Positions 53,070-62,533 of a stretch of DNA of 64,000 nucleotides are shown piece after piece. How positions within the stretch are numbered: position 1 is the first letter of the stretch; every line of letters starts with the position of its first letter. The position numbers and the translations under genes were made by a program. Origin of the DNA: Bacteroidota bacterium (GTDB lineage: Bacteria > Bacteroidota > Ignavibacteria > OLB7); contig JAFDZV010000012.1 in the NCBI GenBank assembly GCA_018266795.1, positions 186,001-250,000 on the forward strand, in the 5' to 3' direction. The notes below the pieces were generated by a model. That model had not been told where the DNA came from. It did not search any database and was given only the letters and a program-made list of their open reading frames with translations.

Positions 53070-56000
53070 ATGATTTCTCCAGCAGCGCTCTATAACGAAC
53101 TGGTAGCCAAGCTCGGACGCGTACGCCGTCTGGAGCAGTGGATTGCCGTGCAGACGGGCGGGATCAACGCGCTCGCTGCAACGATTGCAATCTGGACCGG
53201 CGCGCTCTCCGTGGAAGCACTGGCAGCGATGAGAGCACCCGGGCGAACGACCCTTGTCACCATCGCCGCCTGCCTGAACCTGGCAGCCATCGCGTGGCTT
53301 CTCCTTTCACCGCTCGCCCGCATGGCCGGTGTGCTGCGAGACGCGGACGATGATTCGCTCGCCCGGCGCGTGGGGAGCGGCATTCCGGCCATCGGCGACC
53401 ATCTGCTCAACACGCTTCAATTGTATCGCGCCGCGGCAACCGGCGCTCTGGTTGCCGGCGCATCGCCGCAGCTTGCGGAGGCCGCCATCGTTTCGCAGGG
53501 GGAGCCGCTGCGCCATCACGACTACTCGGTCATCGTTGAACGCGACGATCGTAAACGCGCCATCCTCTTCCTCTCCAGCGCCATCATATCGATCTGCGCA
53601 TTGTTCGGAGGGCTCAACGGAACCTACCGTGGCGCGCTGGACCGGCTGATTCATTACAACACGGAGTATCTGCAGCCGGCTCCGTTCTCGCTCGCGCTGG
53701 AGCCGGGCGATCGCCGGCTGATCCGCGGCGACTCCGTGCAGATCATCGTGCGTGCAACCGGCATCCCGCCCCGCACGCTCACGCTCCGCATGCAGGCCGG
53801 CGATGCACCGGCGGAGGAGGTTCAACTTCGGAGCGATGCTTCCGGCCTCTTCCGCTACACGCTTGCGAGCGTGCGCGAGACAACGAAGTATCAGGCGGTT
53901 GCCGGCCCGATCGCGAGCGCAGAGCATACGCTTGCCGTTGCCGATCGTCCCGAGATCAGAACGTTCAATGCCACCGTTGCGCATCCCGCCTACACCGGAC
54001 GCGGCCTCGAGAAGCTTCCGGATAACGTGGGAGACGTGAGCGGCCTGCGAGGATCGTCGGTGACCGTGAACATCACCACGAACGTGGAGCCGGCCTCCGC
54101 GGTGATTGTGCAGCTGTTCCCGCGCGGCGCACGCGCGCATGCGACAACGGATACGACGGCACATGCGATCGCGGCATCCCGCAGCGCGGCCCCACCGGCG
54201 TCCTCGTTTGCAGCCGTTGCATACGACACCGTGCGCATTCCGATGACGGTTCAGGGAAGGAGCGCACACGGAGGATTCCGGCTTACGCGCGACGGCGAAT
54301 ACTACATCGCGCTTCGTACGTCCGATGGCATCGAGAACGTTGCACCGGTTCACTATCGCATGGCCGCATCGAGCGACGGATCGCCGACCATCACGCTGAT
54401 CGAGCCAGCGGACTCCGCGGATGTGGGCCAGACCATGCTGCTGCCGGTGCAGGTGCATATCACGGACGATTACGGCTTCTCGCGGCTGCGCATCATGTAT
54501 CGCCTGGCGGCCAGCCGCTACGCGCCTCCGTCGGCGACCTTTCAGCCGCAGCCGATGCCGCTTCCTGCCGGCGGCGTACGCAACGCCGATGTGCCGTACA
54601 TCTGGGATATGACCCGTATGGGCATGGTTCCCGAGGACGTGGTGGAGATATATGTGGAAGTGTACGACAACGATGTGGTAAGCGGCCCCAAGGTTGCACG
54701 CACGGACACCATACGCGTTCGCTTCCCATCGTTGGACGAAGTGCTGAAGCAGGCACAGAACGCGCAGGCGCAGGCCAATGCCGATCTCGAGAAGATGATG
54801 AAGCAGGCGGAGCAGTCCGCGAAGGAGATGGAGACTCTGAACCGCGAGCTGATGAAGCAGATGGCACAGAACCAGACGGAGGCGAGCTGGCAGAACAAGC
54901 AGAAGCTGCAGGAACTCATGAAGCAGCGTGAGGAGCTTCAGAAGAACCTGGAGCAGGTGGCGGAGAATCTGCGCAACGTTGCCGAGAAGCTGGAGCAGGC
55001 CAAGGCGATCTCGCCGGAGACGTTGAAGAAGTACACCGAACTGCAGAAGATGTTCGACGAGCTGAAGAATCCGGCGCTGCTGGAACAGATGCGGAAGATG
55101 CAGGAGCAGCTGGACAAGATGACGCCGGAGCAGATGGCCGAGGCGATGAAGAACTTCAAGTACAACGACGAGCAGTTCCGCAAGGCGATCGACCGGACGA
55201 TGAACATCCTGAAGCGGATGCAGACCGAGCAGAAGGTCGATGAGATCATCAAGCGTGCTGATGAGCTCCAGCGGCAGCAGGAGAACCTGAACGATCAGAT
55301 GCGGCAGACCGATTCGAAGGATGCCGCGATGCGCGATGCGCTCTCCGAACGGCAGAAGCAGTTGGCCGAGGAGGCGCGGCGGATGGAGCAGCAGATGGCC
55401 GAGCTCCAGAAGCAGATGGAGGCACTTGGCGACGACGCTCCGCAGAAGGAGATGCAGGAGGCTGACGAGGCGCTTCAGCAGGATGGCCCGCGCGAGCAGA
55501 TGGAGCAGGCCGGCCAGGAGATGAAGAGCGGCGACATGCGGAAGGCGCAGAAGCAGGGGGAGCAGGCGCAGGCATCGGCGCAGAAGTTCAAGGAGAAGAT
55601 GCAGGCCGTGAAGCAGAAGATGGGGGAGAACGGGCGCCGCGAGGTGCTGAACAAGATGAAGAAGTCGCTGAAGGATCTGATCGATCTCTCCAGACGGGAA
55701 GAGGATCTGAAGAATCGCACGGAGCAGACGCAGCCGAACAGCCAGCAGTTCCGCGATCTGGCGGAGCAGCAGAAGGAGATGGAGGATCAGATGCAGAACC
55801 TTGGCGACCAGATGATGAGCCTGGGGCAGAAGACCTTCGCCGTGACGCCGGAGATGGGGCGCGAGCTTGGCAATGCGATGAAGCAGATGCAGCAGGCCAG
55901 CGGCTCGCTGGAGGGGCGGGACGGGGCGGGCGCCTCGCAGCAGGAAGGGAATGCGATGGGCTCCATGAACAGCGCTGCGAAGATGATGAGCCAGGCGATC

Positions 56001-56735
56001 AACCAGATGCAGAACGAGGGGCAGGGCCAAGGCCAGGGAATGGGGATGGGCATGGGATCGATGGGGCAGCGCCTGCAGCAGATGGCCGCACAGCAGCAGA
56101 TGATCAATCAGGCAATGCAGCAACAGCAGGGACAGGGAGGCCAGCAGGGACAGGGAGGCCAGCAGGGACAGGGGGATCAGGGAGAGCAGCAGGGGAAGGG
56201 GGAGAAACGCAACGGCAAGCAGGGAACCAACGGCCAGAACGGCGACGGCGGTGAGGAGAACGGTCAGGAGGGAAAGAACGGCCAGGGGATGCAGCGTCTC
56301 GCGCAACAACAGGATGATGTTCGCAAGTCGCTGGACCAGCTGAACAAGGAGGCGCAGGAGTCCGGCGGCACGCGCAAGAACATGCTGGGCGATCTCGAGC
56401 GCGCCGCGAAGGAGATCGACGAAGTCCTCTCCGATATGAAGTCAGGCGAGATCACACCGGAGACCATGCAGCGGCAGGAACGCATCCTGAGCCGGCTGCT
56501 GGATGCCGCACGTTCGCAGCGCGAGCGCGACTTCGACAAGAGGCGCGAGTCAAAACCGGGCGTCGATGTTGTGCGCCAGAGCCCGGGCGATCTGAAGTTC
56601 AACGATGCTCCGGCCGACGCTCGCGCCCGGCGCGATCAGCTCAACACGCGCGACCAGGGCTACACGCCAGACTACGAGTACATGATCCGGAAGTACTTCG
56701 AGGTGCTCGGCTCCGGAAGCTCCACGTTGCGGTAG
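53070..56735 (+). CDS. DUF4175 family membrane protein with long coiled coil
   Basis: 1221 residues. Two N-terminal membrane helices (INALAATIAIWTGALSVEAL and LVTIAACLNLAAIAWLLLSPLA) and a third near 165-185 (AILFLSSAIISICALFGG), then beta-rich domains to about 560. A very long Q/M/K/E coiled coil follows to about 1140 (AQANADLEKMMKQAEQSAKEM), interrupted by a tandem GQGGQQ stretch, then a conserved short C-terminus (PDYEYMIRKYFEVLG). The layout matches DUF4175 proteins of Bacteroidota; function unknown, possibly envelope organisation. Confidence 0.88.
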   Translation: MISPAALYNELVAKLGRVRRLEQWIAVQTGGINALAATIAIWTGALSVEALAAMRAPGRTTLVTIAACLNLAAIAWLLLSPLARMAGVLRDADDDSLARRVGSGIPAIGDHLLNTLQLYRAAATGALVAGASPQLAEAAIVSQGEPLRHHDYSVIVERDDRKRAILFLSSAIISICALFGGLNGTYRGALDRLIHYNTEYLQPAPFSLALEPGDRRLIRGDSVQIIVRATGIPPRTLTLRMQAGDAPAEEVQLRSDASGLFRYTLASVRETTKYQAVAGPIASAEHTLAVADRPEIRTFNATVAHPAYTGRGLEKLPDNVGDVSGLRGSSVTVNITTNVEPASAVIVQLFPRGARAHATTDTTAHAIAASRSAAPPASSFAAVAYDTVRIPMTVQGRSAHGGFRLTRDGEYYIALRTSDGIENVAPVHYRMAASSDGSPTITLIEPADSADVGQTMLLPVQVHITDDYGFSRLRIMYRLAASRYAPPSATFQPQPMPLPAGGVRNADVPYIWDMTRMGMVPEDVVEIYVEVYDNDVVSGPKVARTDTIRVRFPSLDEVLKQAQNAQAQANADLEKMMKQAEQSAKEMETLNRELMKQMAQNQTEASWQNKQKLQELMKQREELQKNLEQVAENLRNVAEKLEQAKAISPETLKKYTELQKMFDELKNPALLEQMRKMQEQLDKMTPEQMAEAMKNFKYNDEQFRKAIDRTMNILKRMQTEQKVDEIIKRADELQRQQENLNDQMRQTDSKDAAMRDALSERQKQLAEEARRMEQQMAELQKQMEALGDDAPQKEMQEADEALQQDGPREQMEQAGQEMKSGDMRKAQKQGEQAQASAQKFKEKMQAVKQKMGENGRREVLNKMKKSLKDLIDLSRREEDLKNRTEQTQPNSQQFRDLAEQQKEMEDQMQNLGDQMMSLGQKTFAVTPEMGRELGNAMKQMQQASGSLEGRDGAGASQQEGNAMGSMNSAAKMMSQAINQMQNEGQGQGQGMGMGMGSMGQRLQQMAAQQQMINQAMQQQQGQGGQQGQGGQQGQGDQGEQQGKGEKRNGKQGTNGQNGDGGEENGQEGKNGQGMQRLAQQQDDVRKSLDQLNKEAQESGGTRKNMLGDLERAAKEIDEVLSDMKSGEITPETMQRQERILSRLLDAARSQRERDFDKRRESKPGVDVVRQSPGDLKFNDAPADARARRDQLNTRDQGYTPDYEYMIRKYFEVLGSGSSTLR

Positions 56736-56878
56736 CGACGTTGCTGCAGCGGCGGTCTCGATGCTCCGCTGCAATCTCTTCTTCATCACTGCAGCCCACC
56801 ACCTCCCACGCGCATGTTCCAACTGCGGGAGTTCCGGATTTTATAGCCACGCAGCAGGCGGAAGTTCCCGACACGACC

Positions 56879-57009
56879 GAGGCGTTGCACTTGTCGATGA
56901 ACGTTGCCGCCGTATAGCGGTTGATGACGCCACTGACGTTGGTCTGGGCGTGCGCCGCCATGCTCGCGAGAAGGCAGAGCAGGGCCAGGATGTATGAGGT
57001 TCTACGCAT
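56879..57009 (-). pseudogene. Truncated 5' copy of the glycine-rich secreted protein gene
   Basis: From ATG 57009 it encodes MRRTSYILALLCLLASMAAH and on through INRYTAATFIDKCNAS, nearly identical to the first 43 residues of the gene at 59,118-60,464. Homology stops at about 56,879; the frame then continues through unrelated sequence into the 3' end of the DUF4175 gene. A decayed or incomplete duplication. Confidence 0.8.
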
Positions 57010-57108
57010 GGCATCTCTGTTGCTGCTTGAGTAAGGTGGGCGTTTGTCTGGTCGGTCGGTATCGACCAGACCCGTTCGACATTATTGATAAGTTCATTGG
57101 AATCTATT

Positions 57109-57642
57109 TTATTCTGGATAAGTTCTTAGCAAAAGGCATTTTTCATGCTCATCAAAGCCAACGATCTCACAATGCATAGTATTGCCCTCCTGCAAGAAAT
57201 CGTGTACATCTCGACCTGCATTAACTATTTTTCCCAAAAAGCGAATTTTATCGATAGCTACATATAACGCACCGCCATGCCAAACCGGATTTCGAACAAC
57301 AACATCATCACCATCGCGAGTTAGACTTCTCATGATGGCCCAGTCCTCGTTGATTGAGAAGGCGGCATCTTGCATGCTCAGCCAGATCCGCTTCTCCTCA
57401 TCACGATGACCGACCACCACCAACTTCAATGAGGAACCGACCGCAAACTGACTCGGAATACTTAGGGAGCGGTTCCTATTCAACCCGAGAACATCGACAA
57501 AGCCAACGCACGAATGACCTATGTCGACAAATACTCCGAAGTCGTACGATGCGACAACAATGCCATGAATGGAATCACCCACTGCAAAGCACCTCTTGCA
57601 GTTCTCCCATTCGGATCCACCTTCGTTGACACTTTCACCCAC
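57109..57642 (-). CDS. S1 RNA-binding domain protein
   Basis: 177 residues, lower GC than neighbours. The S1 domain reads FAVGDSIHGIVVASYDFGVFVDIGHSCVGFVDVLG, then FAVGSSLKLVVVGHRDEEKRIWLSMQD. The C-terminal half (VVVRNPVWHGGALYVAIDKIRFLGKI, HCEIVGFDEHEKCLLLRTYPE) looks like a second small beta domain. Not ribosomal S1; perhaps a stand-alone RNA-binding or immunity-type protein in this disturbed, probably acquired region. Confidence 0.75.
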   Translation of the reverse strand: MGESVNEGGSEWENCKRCFAVGDSIHGIVVASYDFGVFVDIGHSCVGFVDVLGLNRNRSLSIPSQFAVGSSLKLVVVGHRDEEKRIWLSMQDAAFSINEDWAIMRSLTRDGDDVVVRNPVWHGGALYVAIDKIRFLGKIVNAGRDVHDFLQEGNTMHCEIVGFDEHEKCLLLRTYPE

Positions 57643-57755
57643 TTTTCATTCCCTACAAGTGATATTAGATCATTCGGACATGGGCAGTATCAACGAAAAA
57701 GTTGCGGCCGTCATCAAGAGACGTAGCTTTCTGTTTCCCAAAATCAATTACACTC

Positions 57756-59084
57756 TCAATGCTCCACCCGCACCGTGTGCGTGACCTGACGGCTTCCCGC
57801 CCGCACGCGCAGGAGATACACGCCGGAGGGGAGCGCTCGCGTATCCAGCACCGCCTGGTGTTCACCGGCCTCTTCTGCTGCATGTTCCACGCTGAGAATC
57901 TCCTCCCCCAGGCTGTTAACAAGCGCCAGCCGCACAGCACCGGCAGCGCTCATGGTGTAGTGTGCAACGATCTGGTCGCGCGCGGGGTCCGGGTAGGCGG
58001 TGAGCGCAGCAGCACAGGCAGTTGTAGTGGGAGAAGCTTCGACGGCGGAGACGGTTGGGACGGTCCAGATGCGGACGGTTTGATCGAGGCTGCTTGACAT
58101 GATGTGTGTCCCATCTGGACTGAAGACCAGACTGTATCCTTGTTGCTCATTTGCTCCCAGTTCCCGAATCAGGCTACCATTCGCTGCATTCCACACTCGT
58201 ACCTGCTTGAGTCCGGACAGTGTTGCGATATACCGGCCGTCCGGGCTGATGTCAGCGTCATCAGTTTGTAGCTGGTCCGAAATTTTCACTATCGTGTCGT
58301 GAGTGCTTCCATCAAGTAGCGTGGGCGATGCAAATGCAAAGAGGATACGTTTATCGTCGCTGCTGAAGCGTGCGCTTCGTGCCGAGCCACCATCTGGAGC
58401 CATGGCAAACGTATCGAGTATCGCAGAGGTCTTCGTATCGATCAGTACGTATGGTTTAGAGGGCTCTCCAACAAGCAATCGATCCCCCGTTCTCGTCAAA
58501 CGCATTCTCGATGTGACAAACCCGGGTTTGAACGTTCCAAGCGTACGCAGTAGCAATCCCGATTCGGGGTTTGCAACTGAGATAACATTATCAACACCAA
58601 GAAGCACCAAAGTATGACCGTCACCGCTCATGATCCCGTAGCGCGCCTCCGCTATCCAGACCTGGCGCCCTTCTCGCCAGTTCCATTTCAACACCGAATC
58701 ATTTGTATTCCCTGGGGCTACCTTTGATATCAGGAGATGATCACCGTCGGGTGTGAACTGGGCGAACGGAGCCTTGCCGCCATTCCCAACAGAATATGCC
58801 GCCACCTGTGTTTTTGTCGACAGATCCCATACCCGCACCGCCGAGTCCCCGCCACCAGTCACGATGTGGCTCCCATCGGGACTGTAGTGCGCGTACAGCA
58901 ACTTGCCTGGCGTATTAATAATTACGGCAGAATCTTCCGCTATTCGTAGCTGTGCGAAGGCTGGCGTTGTCGTAACACTTAGAACGATAGCGACAAAGAG
59001 CCCAAGCGCCTTTACAAAACTTGACCGGCAAGCTTTGTCGAGCAGTCTACAAGAGAGGAACTGCATGAAAGAATGATGAATCAT
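57756..59084 (-). CDS. Secreted WD40-repeat protein with T9SS sorting domain
   Basis: 442 residues. Signal segment around residues 22-44 (SFVKALGLFVAIVLSVTTTPAFAQ), with start ATG at 59,084 or 59,066. WD40-like blades include YAHYSPDGSHIVTGGGDSAVRVWDL, RFSSDDKRILFAFA and VFSPDGTHIMSSSLDQTVRIW. The last 80 residues are a T9SS sorting domain (LTAYPDPARDQIVAHYTM, LPSGVYLLRVRAGSRQVTHTVRVEH). Lies 33 bp downstream of the glycine-rich gene and may be cotranscribed. Confidence 0.9.
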   Translation of the reverse strand: MIHHSFMQFLSCRLLDKACRSSFVKALGLFVAIVLSVTTTPAFAQLRIAEDSAVIINTPGKLLYAHYSPDGSHIVTGGGDSAVRVWDLSTKTQVAAYSVGNGGKAPFAQFTPDGDHLLISKVAPGNTNDSVLKWNWREGRQVWIAEARYGIMSGDGHTLVLLGVDNVISVANPESGLLLRTLGTFKPGFVTSRMRLTRTGDRLLVGEPSKPYVLIDTKTSAILDTFAMAPDGGSARSARFSSDDKRILFAFASPTLLDGSTHDTIVKISDQLQTDDADISPDGRYIATLSGLKQVRVWNAANGSLIRELGANEQQGYSLVFSPDGTHIMSSSLDQTVRIWTVPTVSAVEASPTTTACAAALTAYPDPARDQIVAHYTMSAAGAVRLALVNSLGEEILSVEHAAEEAGEHQAVLDTRALPSGVYLLRVRAGSRQVTHTVRVEH

Positions 59085-59117
59085 CGCTTCCGAAAGGTAT
59101 TTGTCGAGTTTGCAGGT

Positions 59118-60464
59118 TCAGCGCGGAATAGAACCACTCGTTAGTACAAGATTGGTTATGGTCGTGCCGTTTGCTCCATCAGCAGCTCCATACACCGTGT
59201 TCTTGCATGACGAAGGGACCACGGCCGGAAGATAGGTCTTTCCAGCCAACCCAGCAGCGGCCGAGACCGAAAGATTAGTCGGCGCAGAACTTCCACTAAC
59301 CCAGACACACCCACCGCCGCCGCCACCGCCCGGCCCATGACAGTTGAGGTTATGTCGCGTATCGCTCCCCTTGCCACCATTGACCTTCACTTGAAGAGTG
59401 CTCGATATCGTACCAATATCGAGAAGAACAGTTCCACCAGCACCTCCACCACCGCCACCAAGAACGACTTCAGGAAATGTACTGCCGTCACCCACAGTAT
59501 TATCGACTCCCGATGCACGAATTAGATAACTGTTGGGTTGGATTGCCGATGCCTGAATGACTATTATCCCACCTCCGTTTGCTCCGGAGGTATTCCGTTC
59601 CTGGTCCTCTCGACCGGCGCATCCGCCAGCTCCGCCAAGGAAAATCTTTCGACGATCAGTTGCATTCGAGTATTCCAGAGCAGCGCCACCGGCACCTCCG
59701 ATATCGGAACCACCAGCACCAGAAGACTCTTTCCCACCGTTGCCACCAGCCCCTGCATTACTACCTCCGCCTCCACCACTTGTCCGTGAGTTTCCTCCAC
59801 CTCCTCCATTTGCGAGTTTCCCGCGTCCTGCTCGGTACTGGTCAGAGAATTGGACTATCCCCTCGCCCTTGTAGTTGGAGGAATCCTCAGTCGGATAGAA
59901 GTACCAACCGATTGTCGCTGAACCGAATGTCGCTCCATCGTTCCGCTCCTCCCCCCTGAACCCCTTCCCCGAGACATCGATGTCCACGTTCAGCGTTACC
60001 GTCCCACTTGCGATGAAGGCGAGCACGCCGCCGGTCTCGCCGTCCCATGGCTTCGCCGTCAACGTGCCGGTCACGGTCACGTCCGTGTACTGCGGTACCC
60101 GGATCACCTGCACCAGGCCGCTCACGTCGTACTCACGCGCAAGCTTGTTGTGCAACACCAGCGTGAAGCCGTTCACCTCATCCACGGTGGCCAGCTCGTA
60201 GTTGCCGGCATTGTTGTAGGCGGTGATATCGCCGAAGCCGGAGTGGTCCACCAGGTCGATGCTCGCCCCCTTCATCTGGATGATGAGCACCTTGTCTCCC
60301 GCGGCAAAGCCGAAGGGGTTGCGCACGGCAATCGAGGCGTTGCACTTGTCGATGAACGTTGCCGCCGTGTAGCGGTTGATGACGCCGCTGATGTTGGTCT
60401 GGGCGCGGGCCGCCATGCTCGCAAGAAGACAGAGCACGGCCAGGATGTATGAGGTTCTACGCAT
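59118..60464 (-). CDS. Secreted glycine-rich surface protein
   Basis: 448 residues with signal peptide MRRTSYILAVLCLLASMAARAQ. The N-terminal domain (ISGVINRYTAATFIDKCNAS, then GFAAGDKVLIIQMKGASIDLVDHSGFGDIT) continues with beta strands (YTDVTVTGTLTAKPWDGETGGVLAFIASGTVTL). The rest is dominated by glycine runs (NGGGGGNSRTSGGGGGSNAG). It ends in LVLTSGSIPR without a T9SS domain, so the C-terminus may have been lost. Two broken copies of its 5' end lie on either side. Confidence 0.85.
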   Translation of the reverse strand: MRRTSYILAVLCLLASMAARAQTNISGVINRYTAATFIDKCNASIAVRNPFGFAAGDKVLIIQMKGASIDLVDHSGFGDITAYNNAGNYELATVDEVNGFTLVLHNKLAREYDVSGLVQVIRVPQYTDVTVTGTLTAKPWDGETGGVLAFIASGTVTLNVDIDVSGKGFRGEERNDGATFGSATIGWYFYPTEDSSNYKGEGIVQFSDQYRAGRGKLANGGGGGNSRTSGGGGGSNAGAGGNGGKESSGAGGSDIGGAGGAALEYSNATDRRKIFLGGAGGCAGREDQERNTSGANGGGIIVIQASAIQPNSYLIRASGVDNTVGDGSTFPEVVLGGGGGGAGGTVLLDIGTISSTLQVKVNGGKGSDTRHNLNCHGPGGGGGGGCVWVSGSSAPTNLSVSAAAGLAGKTYLPAVVPSSCKNTVYGAADGANGTTITNLVLTSGSIPR

Positions 60465-60577
60465 GGTAGGCTTCTGTTATCGCTCGATCTGGATGGGGGT
60501 TCGTTCCATTGCCGGCGCCGGACCGGTTGGTTCAGTATCTTGTCATGCAATTCGGAGCGTCACTCTCTCATCCACTG

Positions 60578-60742
60578 GCGGCAAAGCCGAAGGAGTTGCG
60601 CACCGCAATGGAGCCCGTTGCACTTGCCGACGAACGTTGCCGCCGTGTAGCGGTTGACAACGCCGCTGATGTTCGTCTGGGCATGTGCTGCCATGCTCGC
60701 GAGAAGGCAGAGCACAGCTAGGATGTATCGGTATCTACTCAT
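60578..60742 (-). pseudogene. Second truncated 5' copy of the glycine-rich protein gene
   Basis: From ATG 60742 it encodes MSRYRYILAVLCLLASMAAH, then INISGVV-type residues through KCNG, matching the intact gene. A one-base insertion in the region matching IAVRNPFG shifts the frame, and homology ends near 60,578. It lies between the intact gene and the IS element. Confidence 0.8.
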
Positions 60743-60774
60743 GGTCGGTTTCGGCCAAATGCGAGAAATGTTTA

Positions 60775-61728
60775 GAGCCTATCCCAGAACCCTGTTGGGT
60801 CGTGCTGTGGTCGATAGGCGATAAATGATCCGATAGACAATCAAGGCCGAAGCGAAATCAACGAGGCCGAGATAATTACACGCCTTCTTCTCGTAGCGTG
60901 TCATGATCTTTCGGAAGCGATTGTACCACGAGTGTGTCCGCTCAACAACCCAGCGACGAGCTGGATATGTCGGCTCAGACTTCGGAACAACGATCTCGCC
61001 CTTGCGACGAGTGTGCGCAATGAACTCGAAGCCAGCAACGGTGCGATCACAGTCAGGATAATCATAGCCCTTGTCAAGACACACGTTCTGAGGATACTCC
61101 TCGGTTGGCTTGGGGCGATCGACAACAATTGCTTCGAGGGTCGGCTTCAACATCCGCATGTCGGGCCGATTGGCACCATCGAGTTCAAGTGCGAGCGGGG
61201 CTCCTCGTTCATCGACCAGTGGATGACGTTTAGAGCCACTTTTGCCGCGATCGGTGGGGTTTGGGCCACATGCATCGCCGCCCAGGGGCGCTTTGAGCAT
61301 CGTGCCATCGGCTGAGAGCCACTCCCAGCCAATGCCAACGAGTTCGTCGTAGCGCTCCAGCAGGATGGCCCAGCACTGATCGAACACACCGAGGGTAACC
61401 CAGAGTTGAAAGTAGCGATGCACCGAGGAGCCTGAGCCGTATTCACGTGGCACGGCTTTCCATTGACAGCCGGTTCGCATCACGTAGAGAATGCCATTGA
61501 GGACACGTCGGAAACAGAGTTGCGGCTGACCTGCGGTGCCGGCTGGCCTACGCGCTGGGAGTAACGGCTCGATGACTACCCACAAATCGTCAGGAACGTG
61601 CCATATTGTGGGTAGGGCGATCTTGTCTTGCATAGCTGATTACCGCGAATAATCAGTTCCATACACGCACAAGCTCTCGCCCTGTTCTATTTTTCAAACA
61701 ACCGTCCTACACATTCTGGGATAGGCTC
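60775..61728. mobile_element. Intact IS5-family insertion sequence (954 bp)
   Basis: Perfect 15-bp inverted repeats GAGCCTATCCCAGAA and TTCTGGGATAGGCTC at the ends, flanked on both sides by TTA (60,772-60,774 and 61,729-61,731), the 3-bp TNA-type duplication seen in IS5-family IS1031/IS427-type elements. A full-length transposase is inside. Perfect ends and intact ORF suggest recent insertion. Confidence 0.93.
60779..61633 (-). CDS. IS5-family DDE transposase
   Basis: 284 residues. DUF4096-like N-terminus (WHVPDDLWVVIEPLLPARRPAG), RRVLNGILYVMRTGCQWKAVPREYG, first aspartate in WEWLSADGTMLKAPLGG, then GPNPTDRGKSGSKRHPLVDERG, second aspartate in NVCLDKGYDY, and the YREK-like signature with glutamate in WVVERTHSWYNRFRKIMTRYEK. 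Uninterrupted, apparently functional. Confidence 0.95.
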   Translation of the reverse strand: MQDKIALPTIWHVPDDLWVVIEPLLPARRPAGTAGQPQLCFRRVLNGILYVMRTGCQWKAVPREYGSGSSVHRYFQLWVTLGVFDQCWAILLERYDELVGIGWEWLSADGTMLKAPLGGDACGPNPTDRGKSGSKRHPLVDERGAPLALELDGANRPDMRMLKPTLEAIVVDRPKPTEEYPQNVCLDKGYDYPDCDRTVAGFEFIAHTRRKGEIVVPKSEPTYPARRWVVERTHSWYNRFRKIMTRYEKKACNYLGLVDFASALIVYRIIYRLSTTARPNRVLG

Positions 61729-61817
61729 TTAATCGATTGGGCTGAATCAGTCTCGGCTACTGTTGCAGACTTCGACGCGCTCGGTCAAATTTTGTAGAGT
61801 ACACATCCGACGTTTTT

Positions 61818-62438
61818 TTACAATGGATATCGGACAACGATCGTTGCTCCAACATTTGCAGCACGAAGAATGTCAATGAAATATCGAACGATCCCTTCAT
61901 CAAGAGATCGTCCATTTTGCCAAATCCGAGCAACTGCTTCGGCAATTGCATTACATGATGCCGAGTCAACAACTTTATATTCGCAGCCTCGATCAGGATC
62001 ATTAAATAAATCAAAATATAGTAAATCCTCGCTCTCGATTATTGGATTAAAATATTCGGCACATCGATGTCGCAATTCAAATACAAGATCTGCTTGTAAA
62101 TGCAAATATGGCCGATAGAACCAGATATCCCGACCGAACGTCGCGAAACGCGCATGCATAACATATTCCTGGAGAAGGGTATAACAATTATCATTTTCAA
62201 ATGCCTGTATGTATTCAAGATTGGCGCCAACTACGATATCTTCAAAAGAACGATCTTCTATAAGAGAATAGTACAAAAGTCGATCGACGTGATCAGCACC
62301 TCTCAGCTTATATTCACTAAGCATATTGAACGCGAGATTGAGCGCAGCACTTCTATCTTGCCTCAAACTCGTCACAGCGTACTCCACATCCACACTTTTA
62401 AATGCGTTGAATCCAAATGCGCTATACAGTCCAGACAT
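61818..62438 (-). CDS. Hypothetical protein of low-GC origin, possible immunity protein
   Basis: 206 residues, about 40% GC, far below the window average, implying acquisition. Acidic and soluble, rich in Y, F, D and R (YLHLQADLVFELRHRCAEYF, YFDLFNDPDRGCEYKVVDS). No family recognised and no signal peptide. It lies between two IS5-family elements and downstream of the toxin-like fragment at the window end, which would fit an immunity gene. Confidence 0.75.
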   Translation of the reverse strand: MSGLYSAFGFNAFKSVDVEYAVTSLRQDRSAALNLAFNMLSEYKLRGADHVDRLLYYSLIEDRSFEDIVVGANLEYIQAFENDNCYTLLQEYVMHARFATFGRDIWFYRPYLHLQADLVFELRHRCAEYFNPIIESEDLLYFDLFNDPDRGCEYKVVDSASCNAIAEAVARIWQNGRSLDEGIVRYFIDILRAANVGATIVVRYPL

Positions 62439-62533
62439 TGCCTCACCTTCTTCGTTTATTCTAATTGCGCGTGCTTACCGACCATTCACAACGGCTACAC
62501 CATTGAGCGTTTACGCAAGTTATGTCAACCTTA

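Noticed and set aside
53307-56309. 1000-codon minus-strand frame opposite the DUF4175 gene
   Set aside because: Leucine/histidine-rich mirror of the Q/M/K coiled-coil codons; the plus-strand frame has clear domain structure.
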